From Saprospiraceae bacterium (GTDB lineage: Bacteria > Bacteroidota > Bacteroidia > Bacteroidales > JAIPBB01), in NCBI GenBank assembly GCA_021739805.1, contig JAIPBB010000040.1:1-21695 (forward strand): a stretch of 21,695 nucleotides of DNA, read 5' to 3'. This document shows positions 7,324 through 15,110 of this stretch, piece by piece; the stretch's first letter is position 1, and every line of letters begins with the position of its first letter. Below the pieces are notes generated by a model. It saw only the letters and a program-made list of their open reading frames with translations. It searched no databases and was not told the origin of the DNA. The translations under genes were made by a program, and so were the position numbers.

Positions 7324-9063
7324 ATGAACAATATTGAAAAAGCCATTTTAGAAAAAGCCCAGATTTGGCTCGATGGTAATTATGATTATCAAACCAAAGA
7401 TGAAATCAAAGAGCTTATACAAAATAATCCAACTGAATTAATTGATTCCTTTTATCGGGATTTAGAGTTTGGAACCGGTGGACTTCGTGGTATTATGGGC
7501 GTTGGAACCAACAGAATGAACAAATATACTGTTGGAATGTCAACACAGGGATTGGCTAACTATCTGTTAAAAATGCTTCCTGATGTTGAGCAAATTAAAA
7601 TTGCAATTGCTTTTGATTCCAGAAATAACAGTCCCTATTTTTCAAGAATTGCTGCAGAGGTTTTGTCAGCTAATAATATCAAAGTTTATCTTTTTGATTC
7701 ATTACGACCAACACCTGAACTTTCATTTGCAATCAGGCATTTGAAATGTCATAGTGGTATTGTTGTTACTGCTTCTCATAATCCAAAAGAATACAATGGT
7801 TATAAAGTTTATTGGGATGATGGCGGACAACTCATTAATCCTCATGATAAAAACGTTATTGCTGAGGTCGTAAAAATTAAAAAAATTGATGATGTTAAGT
7901 TTAACGGAAACAATGACTTGATTGAAATTATCGGAGCTGAAATTGACAAACTCTATGTTGAAAATATTAAAGCTTTATCACTTTCTCCGGAAATCATAAA
8001 AAAGCAAAAGGATATAAAAATTGTTTACACACCTATTCACGGAACAGGGGTGAAACTGGTTCCTGAAAGCCTGAAAGCATTTGGTTTTGAAAATATTTTT
8101 AATGTTCCCGAGCAGGATGTGATTAGTGGTGATTTTCCAACTGTGATTTCACCTAATCCTGAAGAACCTGCTGCCCTGAAATTAGCTCTTGAAAAAGCTA
8201 AAGAAGTAGATGCAAGTTTAGTATTGGCAACCGACCCTGATGCTGATAGGGTAGGGATAGCAGTTAAAAATGATAAAGGTGAATTTGTTTTGTTAAACGG
8301 AAATCAAACCGCTTCACTTTTAATTTATTATTTGCTTAGAAAATGGAAAGAAAACGGCAAACTCACAGGGAAAGAATTTATCGTTAAAACCATTGTTACA
8401 ACTGAACTTTTAAAAGATATTGCAGATAAATTTGGAGTTGAAAGTTTTGATGTTTTAACCGGATTTAAATTTATTGCTGATATAATCAAAAGATTTGAAG
8501 GTGATAAAATATTTATTGGTGGCGGAGAAGAAAGCTATGGTTATTTGATTGGAGATTTTGTTCGCGATAAAGATGCTGTAAGTTCTTGTTGTATGATAGC
8601 TGAAACTGCTGCCTGGGCTGCTGAACAGGGGAAAAGCATGTACGATTTGTTAATTGATATTTCTCTTGAATTTGGTTTTTATAAAGAACAGCTTTTTTCA
8701 ATTGTCAGAAAAGGAAAATCAGGAGCAGAAGAAATCCAAAAAATAATGGATGATTATCGAAATAGTCCTTTAAAATCCATAAATAATTCTAATGTAATTT
8801 GCATAAAGGATTATCTAACTCAAACCGAAACCAATTTCGAAAAAGGCTTTGAAAAGCCAATTGATTTACCAAAATCAAATGTTCTGCAATTTTTCCTTGA
8901 AGATGGTAGTAAAATCACCGTACGTCCTTCAGGGACAGAGCCAAAAATAAAATATTATTTTGGGGTGAGAGATGAAATAAAAAGCAAAGATGAATTCAAT
9001 AATTTGATTGCTTCATCTGATAAAAAGATAGAGAACATTATTATTTCAATGGGTTTGAAATAA
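7324..9063 (+). CDS. Phosphoglucomutase/phosphomannomutase (alpha-D-phosphohexomutase)
   Basis: A 579-residue phospho-sugar mutase of the long form common in Bacteroidota and Firmicutes. It interconverts hexose 1- and 6-phosphates. The phosphoserine is Ser151 in VVTASHNPKEYNGYK. The metal-binding loop is DPDADRVG (304-311). The sugar-specificity loop is GEESYGY (401-407). The phosphate-binding loop is RPSGTEPK (about 534-541). All four active-site elements are intact. GGEESYG is typical of enzymes acting on glucose and mannose phosphates; which one predominates cannot be told from the sequence. It could supply glucose 1-phosphate for UDP-glucose, the Ugd substrate, though no UTP-glucose uridylyltransferase is in the window. 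Confidence 0.93.
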   Translation: MNNIEKAILEKAQIWLDGNYDYQTKDEIKELIQNNPTELIDSFYRDLEFGTGGLRGIMGVGTNRMNKYTVGMSTQGLANYLLKMLPDVEQIKIAIAFDSRNNSPYFSRIAAEVLSANNIKVYLFDSLRPTPELSFAIRHLKCHSGIVVTASHNPKEYNGYKVYWDDGGQLINPHDKNVIAEVVKIKKIDDVKFNGNNDLIEIIGAEIDKLYVENIKALSLSPEIIKKQKDIKIVYTPIHGTGVKLVPESLKAFGFENIFNVPEQDVISGDFPTVISPNPEEPAALKLALEKAKEVDASLVLATDPDADRVGIAVKNDKGEFVLLNGNQTASLLIYYLLRKWKENGKLTGKEFIVKTIVTTELLKDIADKFGVESFDVLTGFKFIADIIKRFEGDKIFIGGGEESYGYLIGDFVRDKDAVSSCCMIAETAAWAAEQGKSMYDLLIDISLEFGFYKEQLFSIVRKGKSGAEEIQKIMDDYRNSPLKSINNSNVICIKDYLTQTETNFEKGFEKPIDLPKSNVLQFFLEDGSKITVRPSGTEPKIKYYFGVRDEIKSKDEFNNLIASSDKKIENIIISMGLK

Positions 9064-9412
9064 AAGAAATTGTTAGTTCTCAAAGTAAAGTCAAAAACTT
9101 ATCAAAAATATAAACAACAAAAATATTCTAATGTATTTTGTTAAAATCAAAAGCAAAATATAATTCAATTTCTTTATTGGCATTTCCATATTCACTACTA
9201 TGAATCAGCTTTCGCTGATAAGGCTTGTAAATTTATTTTTATTGACGCAACCTATCAAGCCCTTTAAACATTATTAAAATATTAGATTAGCTAATTCAAA
9301 CATTCAGGTAAGAAGACTCTGTTTTAACTAGGCTGAAATAATTAATTCAATATACGATGCAGGGTAGTTGTTATAAAAATCAGATATGTAATTTTAATGA
9401 AAAATAATAAAT
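9064..9412. other. Non-coding gap with one small hairpin
   Basis: 349 bases without a gene. The only structure I see is a perfect 6-bp hairpin with TTTC loop, atcagc-tttc-gctgat, at 9204-9219. The last part must hold the promoter of the VWA gene, but I see no convincing TTTG/TAnnTTTG pair. Confidence 0.5.
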
Positions 9413-10873
9413 ATGAAAAAAAATAAAATTTTAATAGCAGGTTTAGTTCTTTGTTTGATTTCTTGTGATAAAAATTCTGATAAAGGTTTTTTATCGGGAT
9501 TTAATAATGATGTTATCATGACAGGTGATACATATACTGAATTCGAAGAAAATCCTTTTATCTACGTTTCAGAGAATCCTGTCTCAACATTTTCTGTAGA
9601 TGCGGATGGAGCTTCTTATTCTAATGTTCGGAGATTTATTCAACAGGATAAACAATTGCCACCAAAAGGAGCGGTAAGAACTGAAGAACTGATAAACTAC
9701 TTTCAATTGGACTATGATTTTAATAATACGCTTCACCCTGTTGCATTAAATGGAGAAGTTAGTGGTTGTCCGTGGAATATTTCTAATAAATTGATAAGGA
9801 TTGGATTAAAAGGTAAACCAATACCAAAAGCTGAATTGCCAGCCTCTAATTTTGTTTTTCTAATTGACGTTTCCGGTTCTATGGAGAGTGAAGATAAACT
9901 TGAGCTTTTAAAAGATGGGTTTAAGTGTTTTGTCGATCAACTTTCAAATAATGATAAAGTTGCTATTGTAACCTATGCAGGTTCAGCGGCTGTGGTATTG
10001 AATTCAACATTTGGAAGTGAAAAACAAACGATAAAAAATGCTATAAATAAATTAGGTGCAGGTGGAAGCACTGCAGGAGCTGAAGGAATTATAACAGCCT
10101 ATAACATTGCACAACAAAACAATGTTTCAGGTGGAAACAATAGAATTATTATTGGAACAGACGGTGACTTCAATGTTGGTCCTTCAAGTCAGGAAGAGCT
10201 TGTTAGTTTAATAGAAGAAAAAAGAGAGTTGGGAATATTTTTAACAGTTTTAGGAGTTGGACGTGGCAATCTTAATGATGCAGCTTTAGAGCAAATTGCA
10301 GATAAAGGAAATGGAAATTATGAATATATTGACAATTTGAAGCAGTTAAAAAAGGTCTTTATTTATGACTATAACAAATTCTTTACAGTAGCAAAAGATG
10401 TTAAAGTTCAAGTGGAATTTAACCCTGATAACGTACAAGCATATAGATTAATTGGTTATGAAAATAGATTGCTGAATCAAGAAGATTTCTCTGACGACAA
10501 TAAAGATGCCGGGGAAATTGGGTCTAATCAAAATGTAACTGCTCTTTATGAAATAATCCTTAAGAATAACCATCCCACTAAGACAGCACCAATATTTACA
10601 ATAGATTTCAGATACAAAGAGCCGGATTCCAATGTTAGCATTCCATTAGAATTAGAGATTTTTGATAATGGAAATACATTTAATGAGTCAACAGATTTTA
10701 TGAAATTTACTTCAAGTGTAGCAGCATTTTCAATGTTATTAACCAATTCTAAATATAAAGGAACAAGTAGTTACAATAAGATTATTGAATGGTTGAATTC
10801 AACGAACCTAAATGATGAGTACGGATTTAAGTCTGAGTTTAAAAGTATAGTTGGAGCTGCAGAAGGATTATAA
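9413..10873 (+). CDS. YfbK-like von Willebrand factor A domain lipoprotein
   Basis: A 486-residue lipoprotein. The signal sequence ends in the lipobox CLISC with Cys18 as the lipidated residue. Residues about 45-125 match the conserved N-terminal domain of YfbK-type proteins (ENPVSTFSVDADGASYSNVRRF, TEELINYF). The VWA domain spans about 143-320 with an intact MIDAS motif DVSGS at 152-156, a Thr in the GGSTAGAEGI loop, and Asp in GTDGDFN. The C-terminal part (about 325-486) resembles DUF3520, with MKFTSSVAAFSMLLTNSKYKG and FKSIVGAAEGL. VWA/MIDAS domains bind a divalent metal and a protein partner; the partner here is unknown. It is probably periplasm-facing or surface-anchored on a membrane. 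It stands alone, with gaps of 349 and 538 bases on either side. Confidence 0.88.
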   Translation: MKKNKILIAGLVLCLISCDKNSDKGFLSGFNNDVIMTGDTYTEFEENPFIYVSENPVSTFSVDADGASYSNVRRFIQQDKQLPPKGAVRTEELINYFQLDYDFNNTLHPVALNGEVSGCPWNISNKLIRIGLKGKPIPKAELPASNFVFLIDVSGSMESEDKLELLKDGFKCFVDQLSNNDKVAIVTYAGSAAVVLNSTFGSEKQTIKNAINKLGAGGSTAGAEGIITAYNIAQQNNVSGGNNRIIIGTDGDFNVGPSSQEELVSLIEEKRELGIFLTVLGVGRGNLNDAALEQIADKGNGNYEYIDNLKQLKKVFIYDYNKFFTVAKDVKVQVEFNPDNVQAYRLIGYENRLLNQEDFSDDNKDAGEIGSNQNVTALYEIILKNNHPTKTAPIFTIDFRYKEPDSNVSIPLELEIFDNGNTFNESTDFMKFTSSVAAFSMLLTNSKYKGTSSYNKIIEWLNSTNLNDEYGFKSEFKSIVGAAEGL

Positions 10874-10911
10874 TAAAAAAGAAGATTGGCTTTAATGGGT
10901 TTGAAGTGAGA

Positions 10912-10943
10912 AGTGCCTAGAGTTTGGAGTGCCTAGAGTATTT
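10912..10943. repeat. 16-base tandem repeat, two copies
   Basis: agtgcctagagtttgg at 10912-10927 is followed directly by agtgcctagagtattt at 10928-10943 (13 of 16 identical). It starts 39 bases after the VWA gene stop. Confidence 0.75.
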
Positions 10944-10968
10944 CGATTGAAGAATTCCGAAGTAGTGG

Positions 10969-11040
10969 GAAATCTGAAATCTAAAATCTAAAACCTGTAC
11001 TGAGCTTGCCGAAGTATCGATAATCGATATTCGATATTCA
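10969..11040. repeat. Two 7-base-register word runs flanking a CTGAGC..GAAGTA repeat
   Basis: 10969-10996 is four 7-base words (gaaatct, gaaatct, aaaatct, aaaacct). 11016-11036 is three (atcgata, atcgata, ttcgata). Between them lies ctgagcttgccgaagta, which resembles the CTGAGC-TTG-CGAAG word that is dispersed in many Bacteroidota and other genomes. Confidence 0.65.
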
Positions 11041-11050
11041 ATTTATTGTT

Positions 11051-11240
11051 GTCCGATAAAATGTTAGCAGATTTCTCCCTGTGGTCGAAATGACGCTAGT
11101 ACTGAGAGTCTATGAATTGGATGGGCTTGGTGGCGGCGTAGCCGCCACCAAGCCCATCCAACAAACCCTAACTAATCGATTGTTATTTCGACCGCAGGGA
11201 GAAATCTTTGAATATTCTATTTGAATATTTTTTATCGGAC
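11051..11240. repeat. Nested inverted-repeat element (possible MITE-like insertion)
   Basis: Three nested inverted repeats share one centre. The outer arms are gtccgataaaa (11051-11061) and its perfect complement ending at 11240. The middle arms, 11069-11094 and 11182-11207, pair at 24 of 26 positions and contain a GTCGAAAT/ATTTCGAC core. The innermost is a perfect 21-bp stem, 11117-11137 with 11141-11161, with a GTA loop at 11138-11140. The inner stem is strikingly GC-rich for this genome. The element has no coding potential and could be a non-autonomous transposable element or a folded RNA. Confidence 0.8.
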
Positions 11241-11411
11241 GCTACTGATTCAAATTATATAAACATTTTCAGGTATTATCTTTCGCTCAACTAAATCACC
11301 CTTTCCCTAATCTCAATTATACATAACCTAAATCTATCTTTTATTTTAATCAATACTAGCCTAGTTTTGGCTTGAAATTGAAAATTAGTTTAAAATTTAT
11401 ATTTATTAGAC

Positions 11412-12230
11412 ATGAAAGCAAAATCAACCCGCAAAAAGTATTTAAGATTTCTGAATTTTATCCTTGCAACTGTTGGGATTTTATTAGGGTTTTCGAACTC
11501 AGTTGTTGCTCAGTATGGGGCACCAATTAATTTTTATAGAATTAATGGTAATGTCAAATCTCTGGAATGTGAATATGCTATTCCGAGTATAAAATTATTA
11601 TTGGAATGCGAAGAAGCGAAAAATTCTAATTATTACAAACCAATGGAAACAACTACTGATTCACTTGGGAATTTCACATTTGTAGTTTCAGAATACTTCT
11701 TAAGAAATAAACTAAAGATAATTGCCGAAGATGTTGACGGGAAAGAAAATGGCGAGTATTTTGATGCTCAGAAAAAAGTTGACCCAAATCCCAGAACAAT
11801 AGCCGAAAATAGAAACTGGACGAATTACTATGATATTCCTGTTGATATCAAAATGAAAAGCCGCGGAATTCCACCCTGCGAGGAAGAACAACAGGACACA
11901 TTGATAATTCCACCCGAAGAGCAATTTGCAAAAATTGATATACCTAATTCAATTGAAAATATTGTTGATGCATTATCATCCTCCGATATTATTGTTTATC
12001 CTAATCCAAATAAAGGAAGATTTGCTGTAAGATTTACAGTTGGTTCATCTACAAATGTTGAATTCAGATTATATGATAGCAGCGGAAAACTAATTTTAAA
12101 TAAGAAAATAGAGAATGTCGAAAACACAGTCGAAAAGAATTTCAATATTGAACAAATGCCGGTTGGAGTTTATTTTTTGAATATTATCATCAACGGTGCT
12201 CTGCATACAAAGAAAATTGTTGTAAATTAG
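11412..12230 (+). CDS. T9SS-exported paralogue of the rSAM-associated lipoprotein
   Basis: A 272-residue exported protein. The signal peptide (residues 1-34) ends FSNSVVAQ and has no lipobox cysteine. The mature protein begins at or near YGAP (35-38). Residues 35-150 resemble the lipoprotein encoded 18 bases downstream: YGAPINFYRINGNV corresponds to YGVPRDDFKTTMNFRGTV, and EDVDGKENGEYFDAQ corresponds to TDNDSNLNGGYFETL. The region is probably a carboxypeptidase-regulatory-like beta-sandwich. Residues about 192-272 form a type-A T9SS sorting domain: VYPNPNKGRF, then FRLYDSSGKLI, then MPVGVYFLNI. Two cysteine pairs (53/66) and PPCEEEQQ are also present. With the downstream lipoprotein and radical SAM gene it appears to form a variant rSAM/lipoprotein system. 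It may be a substrate for the radical SAM enzyme, delivered to the surface rather than lipid-anchored; that role is inference. Confidence 0.75.
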   Translation: MKAKSTRKKYLRFLNFILATVGILLGFSNSVVAQYGAPINFYRINGNVKSLECEYAIPSIKLLLECEEAKNSNYYKPMETTTDSLGNFTFVVSEYFLRNKLKIIAEDVDGKENGEYFDAQKKVDPNPRTIAENRNWTNYYDIPVDIKMKSRGIPPCEEEQQDTLIIPPEEQFAKIDIPNSIENIVDALSSSDIIVYPNPNKGRFAVRFTVGSSTNVEFRLYDSSGKLILNKKIENVENTVEKNFNIEQMPVGVYFLNIIINGALHTKKIVVN

Positions 12231-12248
12231 CATTGTAAAACTTCAACA

Positions 12249-12662
12249 ATGAAAACACCTAAATTTCTCAAATTCAAATCAAATTTTTATAAGAACTTAC
12301 TTAAGATTTTCGGAATTGGAGCAGTGTGTTTTATTTTTGAAGCTTGTTACGGAGTTCCCAGAGATGATTTTAAAACCACAATGAATTTTCGAGGAACAGT
12401 TATGTCGGAAGATTCATTGCAGACAATACCTGAACTGGAAGTAAAATTGACAATTGATAGTCTTGATGAGTACACTACTCAAACAAGCAAAATTGGGAAT
12501 TATGAATTAATTGATATGCCAAGATATGGTTCTGAATATAAAATTACTATTACAGACAATGATTCAAATTTAAACGGTGGTTATTTTGAAACTCTTGACA
12601 CGGTACTAACAAATGTTTATGGAGATGTTGTTGTTTCAGAATTTAAGCTGAAAAGAAAGTAG
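12249..12662 (+). CDS. Small lipoprotein of the rSAM/lipoprotein system
   Basis: A 137-residue lipoprotein. A positively charged N-terminus and hydrophobic segment end at FEAC, making Cys33 the lipidated residue; it is followed at once by Tyr-Gly-Val-Pro (34-37). The body (about 42-135) looks like one beta-sandwich domain with NFRGTVMSEDSLQTIPELEVKL, typical of carboxypeptidase-regulatory-like folds, and carries the NLNGGYFETL motif (108-117). This architecture, C-YG.P followed by a D..G..NGGY motif and encoded beside a SPASM radical SAM gene, matches the NCBI/TIGR family of putative lipoproteins of the rSAM/lipoprotein system (TIGR04134, from memory). The function is not known. It lies 18 bases after its paralogue and 276 bases, mostly word repeats, before the radical SAM gene. 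Confidence 0.78.
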   Translation: MKTPKFLKFKSNFYKNLLKIFGIGAVCFIFEACYGVPRDDFKTTMNFRGTVMSEDSLQTIPELEVKLTIDSLDEYTTQTSKIGNYELIDMPRYGSEYKITITDNDSNLNGGYFETLDTVLTNVYGDVVVSEFKLKRK

Positions 12663-12720
12663 ATTAAATCAAATATTGTTCATCATTCCCAATAACAAAA
12701 TTACATTTTTCATCCTTAAT

Positions 12721-12925
12721 TGATTAAACAATCGAACAATTTAATATTTAACCATATAAGGCATAAAAGGGCATATAAGTTATTAAGCAATTTAACCATC
12801 GAACAATTGAGCAATATAACAATTTAACAATCGAACAATTGAGCAATATAACAATTTAACAATCGAACAATTTAGGCATATAACCATTTAATCATATAAC
12901 AATCAACCAATTAAATAATTTAATA
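12721..12925. repeat. 8-base-register word array (locus D)
   Basis: From about 12785 to 12925 the sequence divides into 8-base words of the form [TGA]A[AG]C[AC]AT[TAC]. A 32-base, four-word block (gaacaatt, gagcaata, taacaatt, taacaatc) occurs perfectly twice, at 12801-12832 and 12833-12864, with a decaying third copy. 12721-12784 holds related but irregular words, including accatataaggcat, which also appears at locus A (2385-2397). The array fills most of the gap before the radical SAM gene. Confidence 0.9.
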
Positions 12926-12938
12926 AGCATCAAATCCC

Positions 12939-14021
12939 ATGTCCAAAAACCAACTATCACTAAAAAAGAAATTAGCTTTAAATGTATTTAATAAATACGC
13001 CAAAGTTCAGGCTGAAATTCACGAACTTACTTATTTATTTTGGGAGTGTACTTTAAGATGTAATATCAGTTGCTTGCATTGTGGCAGCGATTGTCAGAAA
13101 GACAATAAATCCACAGATATGCCTTATGAAGCTTTTTTGGAAGTTACACGACAAGTGGCAAAAAAGTATAATCCGAACAAAACAATGATAGTGATTACAG
13201 GCGGAGAACCATTGCTGCGACAGGATTTGGAGAAAGTAGGAGTGGAGCTTTACAAACAAGGATTTCCATGGGGTTTTGTGACTAATGGTTATGCACTTTC
13301 AAAAGAAAGATTCAGAAGTTTAATGAATTCGGGACTTAGGTCTGTAACAGTTAGCCTAGATGGATTTGAAGAAGACCACAACTGGCTAAGGGGAAAAAAG
13401 GATAGTTTTAAAAAAGCAATAAATGCAATCGAATTTATAGTTAAAGAGCCTGATTTGGTTTATGATGTTGTAACATGTGTAAATCAGAAAAATTTCCCAA
13501 AACTTCAGCAATTCAAAAAATTTCTTATTGAAAAGGGAGTTAAGAAATGGAGATTATTCACTATTTTCCCAATTGGTCGTGCAAAAGACAATGCTTTACT
13601 CGATATAACAAATGAGCAATTCAAATGGATAATGGAGTTTATAAAAGAGTGTCGCAAGGAAGGAAAAATTATCGCCAGTTATGGTTGTGAAGGTTTTCTT
13701 GGTTCTTATGAAAATGAAGTTAGAGATGGTTTTTTCCTTTGCCGTGCCGGAATTAATATTGGCTCTGTTTTAAATGATGGTTCAATTGGAGCCTGTCCAA
13801 ATATAAATCATGCATACATTCAGGGGAATATTTATGAAGATGATTTTTTGGATGTTTGGGAAAATAAATTTCAAATAATGCGAAATCGCAACTGGACAAA
13901 AACTGGAATTTGTGAAAACTGTGATATGTTTAAATACTGTCGTGGAAACGGAATGCACCTTCATGAACCTGATAATCCAAATGTTCTAAGATGTCATTAT
14001 AATATGATAACCGAAGAGTAG
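12939..14021 (+). CDS. Radical SAM/SPASM enzyme of the rSAM/lipoprotein system
   Basis: A 360-residue enzyme. The radical SAM 4Fe-4S motif CxxxCxxC is Cys41, Cys45, Cys48 (RCNISCLHC). GGEP is at 88-91, SVTVSLDG around 135-142 and RLFTIFPIGRA around 205-215. The C-terminal SPASM-type region has Cys268, Cys286, Cys325, Cys328, Cys334 and Cys352, enough for auxiliary clusters. SPASM enzymes usually modify peptides or proteins. The sequence fits the radical SAM family linked to small lipoproteins in Bacteroidota (TIGR04133, from memory). The chemistry and true substrate have not, to my knowledge, been established. The two upstream exported paralogues are the obvious candidate substrates. The protein has no signal peptide, so modification would occur in the cytoplasm before export. 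Confidence 0.87.
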   Translation: MSKNQLSLKKKLALNVFNKYAKVQAEIHELTYLFWECTLRCNISCLHCGSDCQKDNKSTDMPYEAFLEVTRQVAKKYNPNKTMIVITGGEPLLRQDLEKVGVELYKQGFPWGFVTNGYALSKERFRSLMNSGLRSVTVSLDGFEEDHNWLRGKKDSFKKAINAIEFIVKEPDLVYDVVTCVNQKNFPKLQQFKKFLIEKGVKKWRLFTIFPIGRAKDNALLDITNEQFKWIMEFIKECRKEGKIIASYGCEGFLGSYENEVRDGFFLCRAGINIGSVLNDGSIGACPNINHAYIQGNIYEDDFLDVWENKFQIMRNRNWTKTGICENCDMFKYCRGNGMHLHEPDNPNVLRCHYNMITEE

Positions 14022-14172
14022 GGGAAAAAAGAAATTACTTTATTTCAAACCATTCGGTAAATTTTGAATCCACAAAAATTATATTTTAACCCATGTATTA
14101 TCATACTAATAATTTAATAATTTTGAAAGCAGTATTTTTATCTTATTAATCAAAAATTTAATAATAATACTT

Positions 14173-14802
14173 ATGAAAAATTTAATAGTTTTAGGAGCAA
14201 TTTTAATTATTCTTATTTCTGCTTGTAAAAAGGATGATGAAATAATTGTAACAGACCCGGATCCGGTAATCACTAAAAATTACAATCCAATGAGTATTGG
14301 AAGCTATTGGATTTATGATCATTATGAAATTGATACACTTGGAAACGAAACACTGCTTACTATTTCTGATAGCATAAGAATAACTGGCGACACTCTGATA
14401 AACGGACAAAGCTATAAGGTTTATATGGGTACAAAAACTAGTCAATGGAGTGTTCAGTATATGCTTCGAGACTCAGCTGATTATGTTGTTGGATCTGATG
14501 GTATAATTTATTTATCGAAAAGTAATTTTACCGACACATTAGGAAAAGGTATAGTTAGTTTTATGACGTATAGCTATAAAATGGAGCAAACTGTTGCCGC
14601 AATTACTGTCCCCGCCGGAAGTTTTAATGTAGTTAATTATCAAGGAACTTATTATGCAAATAATCCTCCTCCAACTGTCACATATCCTCGTTTTCAAAAT
14701 AACTATTATGCTGATGGTATAGGTAGAATAGCCGATTCGTATTTCTATTATAGTAATCCCAAATATTACGAGCGAAGACTAGTTCGATATCACATCGAAT
14801 AA
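14173..14802 (+). CDS. Hypothetical lipoprotein
   Basis: A 209-residue protein with a lipoprotein signal ending ILISAC; Cys18 would be lipidated. A charged linker (KKDDEIIVTDPDP) follows. The rest is rich in beta-prone segments, aromatic residues and glycine: NYNPMSIGSYWIYDHYEID near residues 36-54 and ITVPAGSFNVVNYQGTYY near 142-160. The pattern 'SIGSYWIY...DTLG', then 'ITVPAGSFNV', is seen in many Bacteroidota lipoproteins of unknown function. I do not recognise a defined enzymatic domain. It lies 151 bases after the radical SAM gene on the same strand, so a link with the rSAM/lipoprotein system is possible but not shown. Confidence 0.75.
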   Translation: MKNLIVLGAILIILISACKKDDEIIVTDPDPVITKNYNPMSIGSYWIYDHYEIDTLGNETLLTISDSIRITGDTLINGQSYKVYMGTKTSQWSVQYMLRDSADYVVGSDGIIYLSKSNFTDTLGKGIVSFMTYSYKMEQTVAAITVPAGSFNVVNYQGTYYANNPPPTVTYPRFQNNYYADGIGRIADSYFYYSNPKYYERRLVRYHIE

Positions 14803-15110
14803 ATGAATTAGAAAATATTCTTAGTTTTGATTATTTATTTTAATAGTAGCTTGTTTGAAAAAATGAGTATAGTGAAAACTTGTGCTACCTTCTAATTAAG
14901 ACTTTTCTAAAAATAACAGAATTCAACCATAAAGTAGAGCTACTTAGAGAAAATACGTATGATTACCTATATGGGTGATTAATAATCCATTGTATTTTTG
15001 ATTTAATTATTCTTTATTTAATTTTAACTCAATTTTTTTTGGTTAATATTTACACAAATTATAATTTTACGATATTATCCAAACATATTTATAAATTAAA
15101 AACTTAAACT
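14803..15110. other. Non-coding gap with a weak palindromic patch
   Basis: 308 bases without a gene. Between 14955 and 15000 there is a loose dyad: attacc-tatat-gggtgat (14965-14982) lies inside outer arms aatac (14954-14958) and gtatt (14993-14997). It could be an operator or a leader hairpin. The remainder is AT-rich leader of the next gene. Confidence 0.4.

Noticed and set aside
9413..10873. BatA/BatB-type aerotolerance protein
   Set aside because: The ENPVSTFSVDADGASYSNVRRF region and C-terminal DUF3520-like part match YfbK-type proteins. There are no transmembrane segments flanking the VWA domain, and no batABCDE neighbours.
11117..11161. Simple rho-independent terminator for the VWA gene
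   Set aside because: The stem is 21 bp and GC-rich but there is no T-tract after it, and it is about 245 bases from the stop codon and embedded in larger inverted repeats.
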